A stretch of 64,000 bases of DNA from Rotaria socialis (taxonomy: Eukaryota; Rotifera; Eurotatoria; Philodinida; Philodinidae), in assembly GCA_905331475.1 (NCBI GenBank), contig CAJNYU010000545.1, forward strand, positions 49,816 to 113,815. Reading direction: 5' to 3'. A model generated the notes under the pieces. It saw only the letters and a program-made list of their open reading frames with translations. It searched no databases and was not told where the DNA came from. Positions 47,034 through 59,165 of the stretch are shown here, piece after piece (within the stretch, counting starts at the first letter, position 1; each line of letters opens with the position of its first letter). The translations under genes and the position numbers were made by a program.

Positions 47034-48308
47034 TTAAATAGAATGAAAATAATCTTTGGATTGTTTTAAAATTGATGAAAAATTGCTATTTGAAATGGCA
47101 TCTAAAACAATTTTTCCAACCGTTTGATAATCAGTTAATTCCATATATATTTGTGCACTGATTCGACAATAAAATTTATTATCAAATTGAAACATTGGTA
47201 AAAATATATTATATTGATTTATTAATTTTTGATATAAAATATTCATTTTATCTAATGAATCAATGTTTAAAGGTAATTCTATATTATTCATCGTACTTAT
47301 AAATATATCATTCGATGTTAATGTTGAACTATTCCATAGTTGTGCAAGTAAATTACCTGCTTGAATAGCTAATTGATGATTATAATTAAAAATGTCTGTT
47401 TCATTAGCAATTGTTTCTCGAAAATCTAAAGCATCGGATATAGTTAAATAAGAACTATAATCTTTTGTTCCAAGCCAAAAAAATTCATTTTGAAATGATT
47501 GTAAATAGCCAAACGATGTTATTATTGGATGAATTAATTTTTGAAAATCTTTTTTAACATAAAGTAAACAAGCACTTCGATGATTATACAACCATTTATG
47601 TGTATTTGATAAATAAAAGTCTGGATCTAATTTTTTTAAATCAAGTTGAATAGCACCAACAGCATGTGCACCATCAATAAGTGTTAAAATTCCTTGTTGA
47701 CGAAAATATTTTATCATTGTTTCAATATCAAATAATATTGCTGGAATCGAACTAATATGATCAAAGACAATTAATTTAACATTTTTTAATTTATTTATTG
47801 TATCCTGAGTTTTCTTTAATAATAAATTTGTATTCTGTATAGTTTCATGATCAAGTTCAATTTGAACGATTTGTTCTTGAGTAAAAATTTCAGTTGAAAC
47901 ATATTGTAATGTTAATTTAACCATTCCATACGCAACATTATAATATAAAATTGTTTCGTTTGATTGAAATTTTAGCGATTTAAGTATTGAATTTATTCCA
48001 GCTGATGCATTCTCAAGTATAACTAGATCATCTGAATCACAGTTAACATAATCACTTAATCTCTTTCGTACTTTATCCATTGCATTTTGAACATCTAAAC
48101 GAAACCATCGATCAGGATTCAGTTCGGCTGTTAATTGATATTCTCGAAGTTTTTCATGAACAGATTTTGGTGCTGAACCATATGAACCATGATTAATATT
48201 TATATAAGAAGGATCAAGAGAAAAAAGTGGTAATAATGAATGTCCAAAAGGATAAACAGGAAAAGTTATCCAACAAATGATAAGACACAGTAAAGTAAGT
48301 CTTTTCAT
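47034..48308 (-). CDS. Class V PLP aminotransferase, isopenicillin-N-epimerase-like, 424 aa
   Basis: A single exon starting with a hydrophobic leader (MKRLTLLCLIICWITFPVYP), so the protein may be secreted or lumenal, which is unusual for the family. NINHGSYGSAPKSV near residue 37 is the class V N-terminal loop. The PLP site is intact: D212 and H215 in LIDGAHAVG and the Schiff-base lysine K238 in SNTHKWLY. The N-terminal NPDRWFR matches the CefD-like group, which includes isopenicillin N epimerase, ergothioneine EgtE-like lyases and fungal relatives. Substrate cannot be decided. Lack of introns and the family's mainly bacterial/fungal spread are compatible with horizontal acquisition. Confidence 0.85.
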   Translation of the reverse strand: MKRLTLLCLIICWITFPVYPFGHSLLPLFSLDPSYININHGSYGSAPKSVHEKLREYQLTAELNPDRWFRLDVQNAMDKVRKRLSDYVNCDSDDLVILENASAGINSILKSLKFQSNETILYYNVAYGMVKLTLQYVSTEIFTQEQIVQIELDHETIQNTNLLLKKTQDTINKLKNVKLIVFDHISSIPAILFDIETMIKYFRQQGILTLIDGAHAVGAIQLDLKKLDPDFYLSNTHKWLYNHRSACLLYVKKDFQKLIHPIITSFGYLQSFQNEFFWLGTKDYSSYLTISDALDFRETIANETDIFNYNHQLAIQAGNLLAQLWNSSTLTSNDIFISTMNNIELPLNIDSLDKMNILYQKLINQYNIFLPMFQFDNKFYCRISAQIYMELTDYQTVGKIVLDAISNSNFSSILKQSKDYFHSI

Positions 48309-50114
48309 TGTTTTTTGTTTGTCTTTTGAAATTGAATAAAACTTAGTTATCAGTCTGTGTTCGCTACTTTTTTCTTATCAAAATAAAATATTGTCTTATC
48401 TTCTATCGTAACATTTGAAGAAGAAAAAAAATCATCGTAAAGAATATTATATTTTTAGATACAATCAGAAAATTTTATTTTTTACTTCTTGATTCAAAGA
48501 AATATGTTCTTTCGTTTTGAATCGTCAAATTTAATATTGACATTCTTAAGAAAAGACATGAAATTTATCTGATTATCTGTTCAATAAAACAAAAAAATAG
48601 TTTCTTTTTTCTTAATTAATTCATTTTATATCTTACTGAAATTAAGAAAAAATTCAGGAGAAAAGTAAGAATAAATAATCGTTTAAAGAGTAAGCAAATT
48701 TCATCTTAATATTATATCTAATCGTCATAGAAGCTCGACGATGATAATAACAATGTTAAAAACGATAAACTTCTTTTTGAAAACTCTTAAATCTCCTTCT
48801 AAATGAATAAAAGATTTGATTTCGCTGGATTTCGTTTAACAAAATCAGATTTGAAAGATTGAAACATAAATTTTATTGTCAGAGATCATCTGAGAATATA
48901 TTGAAAGACAAAATCTAAACTGATTATCATAATATTCGATGGTATAAATAAACACAATGAATATTCATTCGTGTACTTTGATGCATTTAAATGAAACAAA
49001 TTCGTTTGTAGAAAGCTGGAGGTTACAGGACACTAGCATTGTAATCTGTCAATCTGTAAGTAATATTACACACTAGACGTGTGTGCTGCTGATATTTTCT
49101 TTATCTCTTTATGGATGTCAATATATTGTTATGGATGGTGAAATAAGTATTCATTGATATTTTTATAAGTTGATTTATTAGCTAAGTCGTTGAATGGAGT
49201 TCAAATAATATGTTTATGAATTTTAATAAGCACGTAGAAGATATTATGAATTATCTCTTATTTGGAGTTCCTGCAAGTATGGCAATATCGGAGAGTATTT
49301 TTATTTCATCAAGTCCAATATTAGAATAAAGAGCGCAGATTTTTTTAAAATCCTCATGTTGTTGATGACAAGACATTTTTCTGATGGAAAATATATTCTG
49401 GCCTCCGATTACACTTTTTTTAAAATCTAGGAATTCTTAGAGGATCAAGGCTGTCCAAAATATAGGATTTTCGATAAAAAATGGCAAAAAGAGAGGACGT
49501 TTCATACACTGTTTCTGTTCAATTTTTTTGGTGTTTTTTAACTTCTTTGCTCGAAAATCATTTTAATGAAGCTGTTATAAACAGTTCAACCGTAGCCAAG
49601 AGCCTTATGCAATTTTTTCTAATGAAATAAGTCGCTAATTCGAAGATCATTATAAAAGTTTTTCACAAATCGATAAATAACAAATAAGTAGATCATAAGC
49701 TTTGAAAAAACAAATACTATTTCTCATAATTAAAGGAGATGTTTCAGATTACGGACGTGACTTCCGAAAAAATCTCAACCTACTTTTATTGTCCTGATAA
49801 TCAGCATTCATCGCTTCTTATTTTCCACAAATTTATTTTGTATTTTATCATAACTCATTTTTTTCTGGTAATAAATAAGTGTAGATGAAAGTGAATCTAC
49901 ACAGGATGGTGTAAAATTTCATGGGCTTTCAGAATATGCCGTTACTTTTAAAAAATGTTTTCTTTTGGTAGCAATATCCTCAAAATACAGAGTGAAACTT
50001 TTTTTCCAGGGTATATATACAGCTTTTATATCTAACTAAAACTTCACTAACAACCAGAAACTAGTGCATGATTACTTTGTAAGTGTTTTTTTCTTTTGAA
50101 CGATTTTGTATTTT
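48309..50114. other. AT-rich intergenic region
   Basis: No coding sequence, RNA gene or clear terminal repeat is seen in this stretch. Confidence 0.4.
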
Positions 50115-50753
50115 GTACTTACAATGGAGGTATTCGAACTGTAAGTTGAATTTACCAGATATTTTTGCATCAATAGAAAGTCCTCACCGCCAAACTAACA
50201 AGGTTAAAATATTAGCAGCTGTTGGCATACCCTTATGGTGATTATGGAGATATTCGATTTTTCAGTGAATTTTCTCTACAGGACCGGCTTTCCCAGCAAT
50301 ATCATATTTTCGAATTTGAACCTGAAACTATGTATGCATGAAGGTCTCAAAGAGACTAGCTTGTAGAAAAAAATCAGATGGTTTGGACAAACTCTCTTCG
50401 AAATATAGATGTCTCAAGCATACAGCTTCTATAGAAAATTATCTATATTTTGAAAGATTCATATTTCGAAGAGGGTTTGTCCAAACCTTCTGATGTTTTT
50501 TCTGTAAGCTGGTCTCATTGAAACCTTCATGCATACATAGTTTCAGGTTCAAATTCGAAAATATGATATTGCTGGGAAAGCCGGTCCTGTAGAGAAAATT
50601 CACTGAAAAATCGAATATCTCCATAATCACCATAAGGGTATGCCAACAGCTGCTAATATTTTAACCTTGTTAGTTTGGCGGTGAGGACTTTCTATTGATG
50701 CAAAAATATCTGGTAAATTCAACTTATAGTTCGAACACCTCCATTGTTAGTAT
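50115..50753. mobile_element. 640-bp foldback element, about 297-bp arms
   Basis: The left arm (50115-50412) and right arm (about 50457-50753) are reverse complements at about 95 percent identity by eye, with a 45-bp loop. Examples: CAGCTGTTGGCATACCCTTA at the left and TAAGGGTATGCCAACAGCTG at the right. Arms are far more alike than in the other inverted repeats here, so this copy is young or maintained by gene conversion. The frame at 50439-50633 lies wholly inside the right arm and is not a gene. Confidence 0.9.
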
Positions 50754-51353
50754 TAAACAAATTTTCAGTCAGTCCACTAAATAGACGAAAGGAAAAAATA
50801 CTGTTTAAAACAAATGTCACTACAATACAAGAACTCGTCCAAAACACATGTTTATTCACATTAAAAGTTTTTATTTCGTCTAAAGACAATAGCCAAATGA
50901 AGAAGTTTTCGAAAATTTTCTACTTTTTTCGATAAAATATAGGAAATATAGGTCGAATCACAGCCCAGAATAATATATTGTTTTCTTTACGTAATAATTG
51001 AGAAAAATTGAATGTATCTTACATTGAAACTTTACTTGTGATTCTTATACATGAATTAGATTAGATGCATGTTACTTAATCCTGATCTATTTGAAATGAA
51101 TTGAGTATTCAAAAGCAAAATTAATAAGTAAAATAATATTTGATAAGAAATTCAAATAAAATATGTAATTATCAAAAAAACAAAATTTGATGAGCAATAT
51201 TTTTTGAAGTAAAATCTACGAAAGAATCTTGTTTTCAAAAAGCAAATATTATAATCAAGTATTCTAACATAAAAACATTTTCGATTTGAAATACAAACAG
51301 ATAATGATGTAATAGGATAAAACAGTCATTAAATTAATTGATTAAAACAAAGG
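50754..51353. other. Intergenic region right of the foldback element
   Basis: A 63-codon frame at 50744-50935 has no recognisable domain. Otherwise AT-rich sequence without feature. Confidence 0.35.
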
Positions 51354-51994
51354 TTATATTTGATGTGTACATGCTTTGCTATTACCACGAGGCGAAGTAT
51401 GTTTTGGAAGAACGTTGCTTCTTTGATTAAATTTTGGCATAGTTTGATTGTGTTGATCTATTCAAAAAGAAAACATTATTCATTTGATATCATTCAAAAA
51501 AGATAACTTCTCGAATCACTAAAATTTTCCTTGAATTTTCTCATAAATTTAATGAGTTTTCAGAAATTGTTGACATCATCATGCAAGAACTTCAGTTTAA
51601 ATTATTTATTAGAAACCGCATATTACTCACACGATCGATTTTGCTTAAATTTGTAGGGCTGAGGAGGATAGTAAGAATAAGTTGTCGTAGGTTGATCTTC
51701 TATTTCAACGGTGGGTAATAATTTGTCTTTATTATTTTCTCGAATTATTTTAGTATTTATAGAAGATTGTTTTCTTTTGATAGAATAATATGTTTCTTTT
51801 TTTGAAATATGAATTGGTGAACATGGAATTCGTTTTTCTACATAATCTGGTATATTCCAACAATTGTTTGTCAGTTGTTCATCAGTTACTTTTACTTTTT
51901 CATTTGATGAAGTTTCATCAACAAAACAAGAATCTACAGATTCTTCATTGATAGATAGTAAATTAAGTGGTTCAAAACGATTGGTTAATTCCAT
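51354..51994 (-). CDS. Hypothetical 155-aa low-complexity protein, two exons
   Basis: Exon 1 is 51994-51631 and exon 2 is 51457-51354, joined by a 173-bp GT-AG intron (GTGAGT donor); the phases fit. The protein begins MELTNRFEPLNLLSINEESV, is rich in Ser, Glu, Lys and Tyr, contains NCWNIPDYVEKRIPCSPIHI and a YYPPQPYKFK patch, and ends in NSKACTHQI. No membrane helix or known domain. It looks disordered, as short linear-motif proteins do. The splice fit and codon-like composition support a real gene; the function is unknown. Confidence 0.55.
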
Positions 51995-52401
51995 GATCTA
52001 TATTTCAATTTTTGTGTTGCATTTCTTTCGTCTTCGATACCTTTATATCTTGACACGTGAGCGTGGGTAATAATAATAATAAAAATACGTCATTGTATAC
52101 ATAAGAATGTGAAACATATTTACATCATCACGGTGTAATCGATTCTTTTTTCTTCATGTTATGAGAAAAAATATTTTTTCAAAATCAAGAAAAAGCAATT
52201 CTTCATAGTAGCTAATGAATCTTTAGATTGATAATAAGCTGAAACAAAATTTTCTTTCTAATAAATGAAGAAACTAATTACTGCATTAAATCTATGGTAA
52301 AGCAATGAATAAAATATCAGCATGATATAGAAAAAGATAAAAACTCTACGCTTGTTATCATTGTTACATCTTATTTTCGGGTAGCATTCGCAAGATTTGA
52401 A

Positions 52402-53238
52402 ATGGTTTTGATATCAACTTTTGATTCTTTAGTTTTTCCTCCAGTATCGATCACTGATTTATACTCTCATATAGTTCTCACTCTATTTACTACTGGATTA
52501 TGGGTCTTTGTTTATCGACATCGATCTTTCACATTTCTTGCTTTAGCGATGTTCTTTCCAAGTATATTTGCAATAACTATTCATATTTATCATGGTTCAT
52601 TGATTCGTTTTATTTCATTTTTAATATTAAATCCTCAATGGTCAACCCTTCATTGGTCTATCATCGGTAGTTTAATTTCTATTCTATCGATCATCATATG
52701 TTGTTTGATGAATTATATGATCGGTTGGGGTCAGTTCTGTTCAAAGCAATTAACACTTCTATCGGTACATCAACATAATAGTAATTTAATTTACGGTTGG
52801 CTACGAGCCTTGGGCGAAGAAATAGGATGGCGTTCTTATCTCTTGCCTGGTCTATTGATTCATTTTTATCCAATTGTAGCATTGAATATAAGTGGATTTG
52901 TCTGGGGTTTATATCATGTACCTGTTATGATTCTATTATGTTATCATCCAGAATCTAAAGTTCAATATCCTATTCGTACTATTATCGTTCAATTTTTATC
53001 ATGTTGGATTTCAGCATTTTTCTATGGATGGATTGCAATTCAATGTCAATTTTCAATGATACCACCCGCAACAATTCACTTCATTTGGAATCAAATAAAT
53101 CCTCTACTACTAGGCTCAATCTATACAAATACACCAGGATGGATGAATGGCGAACAATGGAAAATCAACGGAGAAGGTTTTATGGGATGTATGGTTTATT
53201 TTATTCTAGCCACAATTATTACAATACAACTGAGATAA
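52402..53238 (+). CDS. CPBP (CAAX-protease/bacteriocin-processing) intramembrane protease, 278 aa
   Basis: A single exon with about seven to eight membrane helices. The three CPBP (ABI) motifs are intact: E139-E140-x3-R144 in LGEEIGWRSYLLPG; H172 in FVWGLYHVPVMI; H226-x3-N230 in IHFIWNQINP. The glutamates and histidines should bind the catalytic metal. Type II CAAX proteases trim prenylated proteins (RCE1), but the sequence around the motifs is closer to the prokaryotic CPBP type than to RCE1 as I know it. No introns. Horizontal acquisition is possible. The upstream gene lies on the opposite strand 407 bp away, so promoters may be shared. Confidence 0.85.
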   Translation: MVLISTFDSLVFPPVSITDLYSHIVLTLFTTGLWVFVYRHRSFTFLALAMFFPSIFAITIHIYHGSLIRFISFLILNPQWSTLHWSIIGSLISILSIIICCLMNYMIGWGQFCSKQLTLLSVHQHNSNLIYGWLRALGEEIGWRSYLLPGLLIHFYPIVALNISGFVWGLYHVPVMILLCYHPESKVQYPIRTIIVQFLSCWISAFFYGWIAIQCQFSMIPPATIHFIWNQINPLLLGSIYTNTPGWMNGEQWKINGEGFMGCMVYFILATIITIQLR

Positions 53239-55111
53239 TATCTTATCGATTATAGTTTATGATTTATAAGAATATTTAAACTATCATGCAATAGAATCTT
53301 TATTGTATCTTAGAAATTAATAAATCGGAAAAATATTTGAAACAAGGATATCAAATCGATTTCAAAAGTAATAAAAAAGATTGATTTATGATGATTGAAT
53401 TTGATCACTAATATAATCTATATTCAACACCATATTAATAAACTAGGTCATATTTTCTTTTTTTTCAAATATTTATTATTTCTTTTCAATTTGATTTAGA
53501 TGAAGATAAGAATTCTATTGAACAGATATCATGTAATATTTTTGAATCTTTTGTAATAATGCATATTTTCTTTGTAAACATTTAAATATCTTCATTTTAG
53601 TATTCTAATTAAAATTCTAATTACCCACAACAATAGATCTCACCTCCTCATCAGACAAATACCTAAATGAAATAATAATTCGATAGAATCGTTTTAAATG
53701 ATTTTGACCTTGTTGTTCTTGATAAATACAAATTCTTTTCCCTTAAAATCAACTTCTACATTGAGATATATTCATTTTTTATGAGAACAATATCATTGAA
53801 GTTTATTTTAAAAATTCATGAATAGCGACATTCTCTTTAAATGAATCTCAAATTTTCTATAATATTAATTAATGAATTTCTCTATGAAAATAACAAGAAC
53901 TCTATTTTTGTATGATTTGATTCATTTAATCTAATTTCAATACAATGATTATACTGATCATTGCAATTACGTCAAAGTTATTTGAGCATTTTCTTCTCTT
54001 TTTTGATTTCTACAACGAAGTTTTGTTGTACTCTTTCAATTTCACTAAAAATATTTCTATTTCTTGTAATTCATAATGATAAGAATTATAATATGTACGT
54101 ATCTGAATAGAAATCGATAGCCACAAACTAGTCGTACTGGTCATTTGAAAATTTTGATTTTGTCAGCAAAAAACGGTCGACTCAATTGAACATCTCAACC
54201 AATCAAATCTGATCTGTTCAGCATATCAATAGATTAAATACGCAGTTTTTGTTTTTGAAGAAAAGTAAACGACAAGATTTACTTGATGTGTCTTATTATT
54301 GTTATAGTTCTATCAATCTTAGAGTTTCTGTCATTTACATATACACTAAGACTATAAGATAAAGAATGAACAATTGATTTTGAATCTGATTTATACTTTT
54401 TTCATTCTTACTAACCTTTGCTTCTCAATATCTAGATAACTTCTCTATAAATTGATATAGTTTTCATATGACAAAGAAATCTATTCTGATATTTGTTTAT
54501 AATGAATACATAAGCGCCAAATTATCAGCAATTGAATGTATTTCAACAGTTGACTCGAAATAATACAGAAAACTTAAGTCAATATTCTAAGTTCGCAAGT
54601 CTAAAGTTACGACAATATCTATTTTCCAATGGCTGTAGATTAGTAACAACATAGTACGTTCTAAAATTTTCAAATTTTCGATATGGACTAAAAGTCGTTA
54701 AAATACCTGTTAAGTAATCGAATTCTTCTAATAAACTTTTCTATGGATAGGACTTGTTTTCAATTTAGATAAAAATTAATTGCTAAAAAATTGAAAACTC
54801 AGATCAATAAAAAGGAACTTATTGTTTTCAAAAATCGATTACTAGTGTTGGTAAGTTTATCTTTATACGATAGAATTCAGTTCATTATTGAATAAGGCGA
54901 TTGTTACGTAGAAATTAATCTTGACATCTAACTGAATCGAACAAAGTTTCGATCAATATCTTGAGATCTAACCAGTCAATCAACTTTCTAACAAATATTC
55001 GTTGGAAACAAAACAACATTTTACTGCTTGTTATGTCTCCTTATCATAGGACATCTATATATTTTGTTTTCGTTATGGATCTTCACATGTTTACGGTTAT
55101 ATGTTTGACCA
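53239..55111. other. AT-rich intergenic region
   Basis: I see no coding sequence, repeat or RNA gene in this stretch. Confidence 0.4.
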
Positions 55112-56141
55112 ATGAACCCTTGTTCTGTTGAATCTGATCTGATCTATATATATATTGTCTCAACGTCTAAAATACCTACAAATTATCTAGTCAACAGTGA
55201 AATGTTTTCCTGTATTTCATTTGTATTCTTTCATGAATTATTTCCTTACTTATTACGTATATTTCTTCCGTCGTTTTTCATGCAACTGTTTATCAATACA
55301 CCAGATTCGTATTTTCGTGTAATGGACAATTTTACTGGTTTGATTGAATTCACATTTGGTATTGTCTGGTCGTTGATTTACACATTGCATATGCAAGTCG
55401 AAAAATTTGCAGCTTCATCAAATACTAGTATCTTTATATATTCTTTTATGGTCATTGAGATTAGGTGGATTCTTGATCTATCAAATGTTTGTGCTTGGCC
55501 CATTAGACACTCGAATTGATGAATTGACAAAGAAAAATGGACGAATTGGCCTAATTAATTTTTGAATGTGTACACATGCATTCTGGTCGGTTATATGTTG
55601 TCTAACATTCGTATTACTCCATGCGTTTTTCATTCCAAATGTTGAATTTAATATTTTTGATTTTCTCGAATTGATGTTTTAGACTTGTGGATTCTTCATA
55701 AAAACATTGGCTATTTGAAACAAATTGAAAGCAAAAATGGCGAAGAACAAAAAATATTACCATCTTGGGACCATGTGGATCTATTCTCGAAATCCAAATC
55801 ATTGTGGTGAAATTTTCTGTTGGTTAGAATTATCGATTATAGTTCTCAATCTTTTTTTTCATCATCCTATATTTCTCTTTAACATTTTCATATTAATCTT
55901 GAGCGCAATGAGCCCTTTATTTACCTTAGTGGTAATAATATTTGAAGCCATATTAACATTAGAAATTAGTAATAATAAACGTTTTGGGAATCAAATAGAA
56001 TATCATCAGTATCGTAAACAAACATCCGTTCTCTGCTCAATCACATCAAAACTTTATCTTCGTCTACCTCAATCGATAAGGAAAACGTTGCTTTTCGACT
56101 TGAATATTTACAAAACAGTATTGAAACAAATAACACATTAA
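55112..56141 (+). pseudogene. DUF1295 (steroid 5-alpha-reductase-like) membrane protein, broken
   Basis: The N-terminal frame (55112-55519) holds hydrophobic helices; its reading continues sensibly only in another frame (about 55464-55560, GGFLIYQMFVLGPLDTRIDE), then meets stops, and resumes in the frame ending 56141. There the family signature is clear: GTMWIYSRNPNHCGEIF (compare W-x-Y-S-R-H-P-N-Y-F-G-E) and the terminal block EYHQYRKQTSVL. DUF1295 proteins resemble the reductase domain of 5-alpha-reductases and ergosterol-pathway enzymes and use NAD(P)H. At least one frameshift and two in-frame stops (near 55556 and 55714) break it. His is replaced by Asn in SRNPN. No short introns explain the breaks. 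Confidence 0.8.
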
Positions 56142-57033
56142 AATAAGCCGATATATACATATATATATATATATATATTACATTTTTTTTTTCTTTTTAA
56201 TAAAGAAACTTATTTTGATTAGTCTTAACAAATCAATCTTTCACATCTTCGTCACAGGTTGTTTTTAAAACATTGAAAAATGATTTTTCTGATGACAATA
56301 ACTAGACAAATACGTAAATACTTTTTAGACTTGATAAATTCATAAAGATGTTCAATTGACAAATAGCAATACGTTAAACACATGATCTCTAACTTTTCAT
56401 TTTGTTGCAGTAGTTTTTATTATCTAGCTTATATTATTTGTGGTAATCAATATAAAATAATAATAGATTCTTTATTTTAATCTACATTAGATCACTTAAG
56501 ATATATAGGCTGAGAAATTTTATTTGCAACGAATTGATTTATTTGAATACTATAGAAAGCGTTTCTTCTATTTATTACTAACAGCAAGTATTTCTAGTAG
56601 ATTTTTTATATTGTCTCGATGCTAGTTCGTAATTTATATTAAAAATAGTATAGATCAACAGATTTGTTTTTGTTTTTCATGCGATTGAATGTAAACGTTG
56701 ATACACTCAAATGAAATGAATAATAGGCAAAGTGAATGTATCGCTAATGTGTGGACAAATTTTAATTCATCTCGTTTAACAAGAATCACTACACAATTCA
56801 GTGCAGCTGTAGAAAAAAAATAAAAATATGTTGTAAGCAAGCTCTATTTTACTTATTGTGGGCACACACACGCACACACGCTCTCTCTCTCTCTGCTACG
56901 TTTTTGATGAGAGAAAAGCGACATGAAAGAATAACAGTATGATCAAGAATAATTCAAGTGAAAATTAAAAGCATTGTGCATTTGATCAAACATATGTAGA
57001 ATTTTGCCTGAAACAACGAAATATAAATTATCA
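56142..57033. other. Intergenic region with microsatellites
   Basis: A TA run lies at 56151-56180 and a mixed (CA)n(CT)n run at 56862-56894. The latter lies about 140 bp upstream of the ART-TPR gene start. No other gene. Confidence 0.45.
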
Positions 57034-59165
57034 ATGATGGAAAAAACGGAACAATTACACGAAAAATCTTCTTTACTTAATGATCGTCTTGAAACATTCA
57101 GTCTTGTATGGATCAGAAATGAAATAGACAAAATTGAGCAACATCAAAATCATGAACAAAAACTACGTACAATTATTAATCATTTAAAAATATTCGACAA
57201 TATTGAACAATGTCAACAATACTTTCAAGTTATATCAAAGGAAGATCGTTTTGTTGTTATTATCAACGATAAATTAAGTCGTGAAATTGTACCAATGATT
57301 CATAATCTTAATCAAGTATCTTCGATTTATGTCTATTGTTCTGAGGAAAAAAAACACAAAAAATGGAGCAAAGATTTTTCAAAGGTTAAATATTTCTCAT
57401 GATATTTTTCTTATAAGTCACAGAATCTTTGTAGATTAGAGCAATAACAAATGATTTTGCCGAAATTCTCATTCGAATTGAAGTCGACCAGAAGATACGA
57501 ATGAAAATAGAAGAACCATTACCGATAAAATCATTGAACGGTGACGATGAAAATAATTTATCAATAACAAAACTCGATATTTCTTGCATTAATTTTCAAA
57601 TTCTTATCGATATTCTACTCCGAATACGGTCAAATGATGAAGATATAAATGATCTTCTGCATTTCTGTAAAAAAGAATACAAGGGTAATAAGAGTCATTT
57701 AACTATGATTCGTGAATTTCAACATAACTATTCAGCTAATGCAGCACTAGATTGGTATATTCATAGACCATTTCTACAAAAAATTTTGAACAAAGCTTTT
57801 CAATTAGAAAATATCGATATACTCTATGTGTTTCGTCCGTTTATTCGAGATATTTGTCATCAATTAAGACAAAAACAATATCAATCACCTGTTCGAACAT
57901 ACAAAGGTCAATTGATGTCGAAAACTAAAGTCAATCATCTGAAAAAGCTAATGGGCAAATTAATATCTGTAAATACATTACTGTTAACAAGTACCGATAA
58001 ACCATCAGTTGTACATGATTTAGAAGAAACAACTCCTTCGAATAATATGCAAAAAGTATTGTTAGAGATTGATGCCGATCCTCGAGCAGATATTTCGATA
58101 CCATTTGCACAGGTTAACTCGAATAATGATAGAGATAATGATAAAGATATATTATTTATGGTTGGCTCAATTTTTCGACTTGTGAGTATCTTTTATGACA
58201 AAGAAAAACGATGCATCATTCGAATGACATTATGTAATGATAATGAACCAGATTTAAAACAAATCTTCGAAAATATGAGAAACGAATATGGTTATGGAGA
58301 AACAAATCTTCTTGCATTAGGAATGATATTAAGAGATATGGGTAAATTTGATTTAGCTGAAAAATATTTATTTCGTATGCTGAAAAAACTTCCTTTAAAT
58401 GATCCTTTACTCGATGCTTTATATCCATCGCTTGGTTTAGTTGCAAAAGATAAAGGTGATTATGATAGATGTTTACATTGGTATTGTAAATCATTGAAAA
58501 ACTATATGGTTACGCGTCCATATGATTATCTCACCATTGGTGATACATACAATACCATTGGAACTGTTTATCATGCATATAAATGTCAATATGATAAAGC
58601 ACTAAATTATTTTAACAAAGCTGTTTTACTATTGAAACAATTCGATGCTGAAATGCATCCTATGATGGCTAAGCTTTACGATAGTATTGGTGCTGTTCAT
58701 GAAGAACAAAGAAATTATTCCGAAGCACTTATATACTATCAAAAGTCGCTTAATATCAAGAAAAAACATCTTACTAATAATCATTTTGACTTAATTATTT
58801 CATACAAAAACATTGCTGCAGCTCATGGATACCTTGGATCCTATGATACTGCGATAGAATTTTATAAAAAAGCACTCGAAATTCAGATGAAAAAGTTTTC
58901 ATTACAACATCCTGATATTGCTTTAACATATGCAAATATGGCTGCAGTTTACGCTGCTAAAAATCGATCGCAACAAGCATTAACCTATTGGCATAAAGCA
59001 AACGATATTTTTCAAACTACTCTATCACCGCAACATCCATTAATTGTTAAAATTGAAGAGGAAATTAAAAATGCTTCATCGAAAATTACCAACAATGTTT
59101 CACCAAAAATTACTAACCATGTTTCGATAAAGAAGCCAGGAAAAAAACGCGTAATAGTAACTTGA
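57034..59165 (+). CDS. ADP-ribosyltransferase-like + TPR protein, two exons, 693 aa
   Basis: Exons 57034-57384 and 57435-59165 flank a 50-bp intron; phase 0. The N-terminal domain (about 1-140) carries EQKLRTIINHLKIF and IVPMIHNLNQVSSIYVYC, a module I recognise from other bdelloid proteins but cannot name. About 200-365 fits an ART fold of the R-S-E class: R271 in PVRTYKGQLMS, the S-T-S-like LLTSTD near 302, FAQV near 341, then DNDKDILFMVGSIFRL where active enzymes have E-x-E. Here D-K-D (353-355) replaces it, so transferase activity may be lost or altered. About 395-655 holds kinesin-light-chain-type TPRs (YNTIGTVYHA, YDSIGAVHEEQRNYSEAL, YKNIAAAHGYLGSYDTAIEF, YANMAAVYAAKNRSQQAL). The tail is basic. 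No signal peptide: an intracellular protein, perhaps binding partners through the TPRs. Confidence 0.85.

Noticed and set aside
50439-50633. 64-codon minus-strand frame as a gene
   Set aside because: It is wholly contained in one arm of the foldback and has no independent support.
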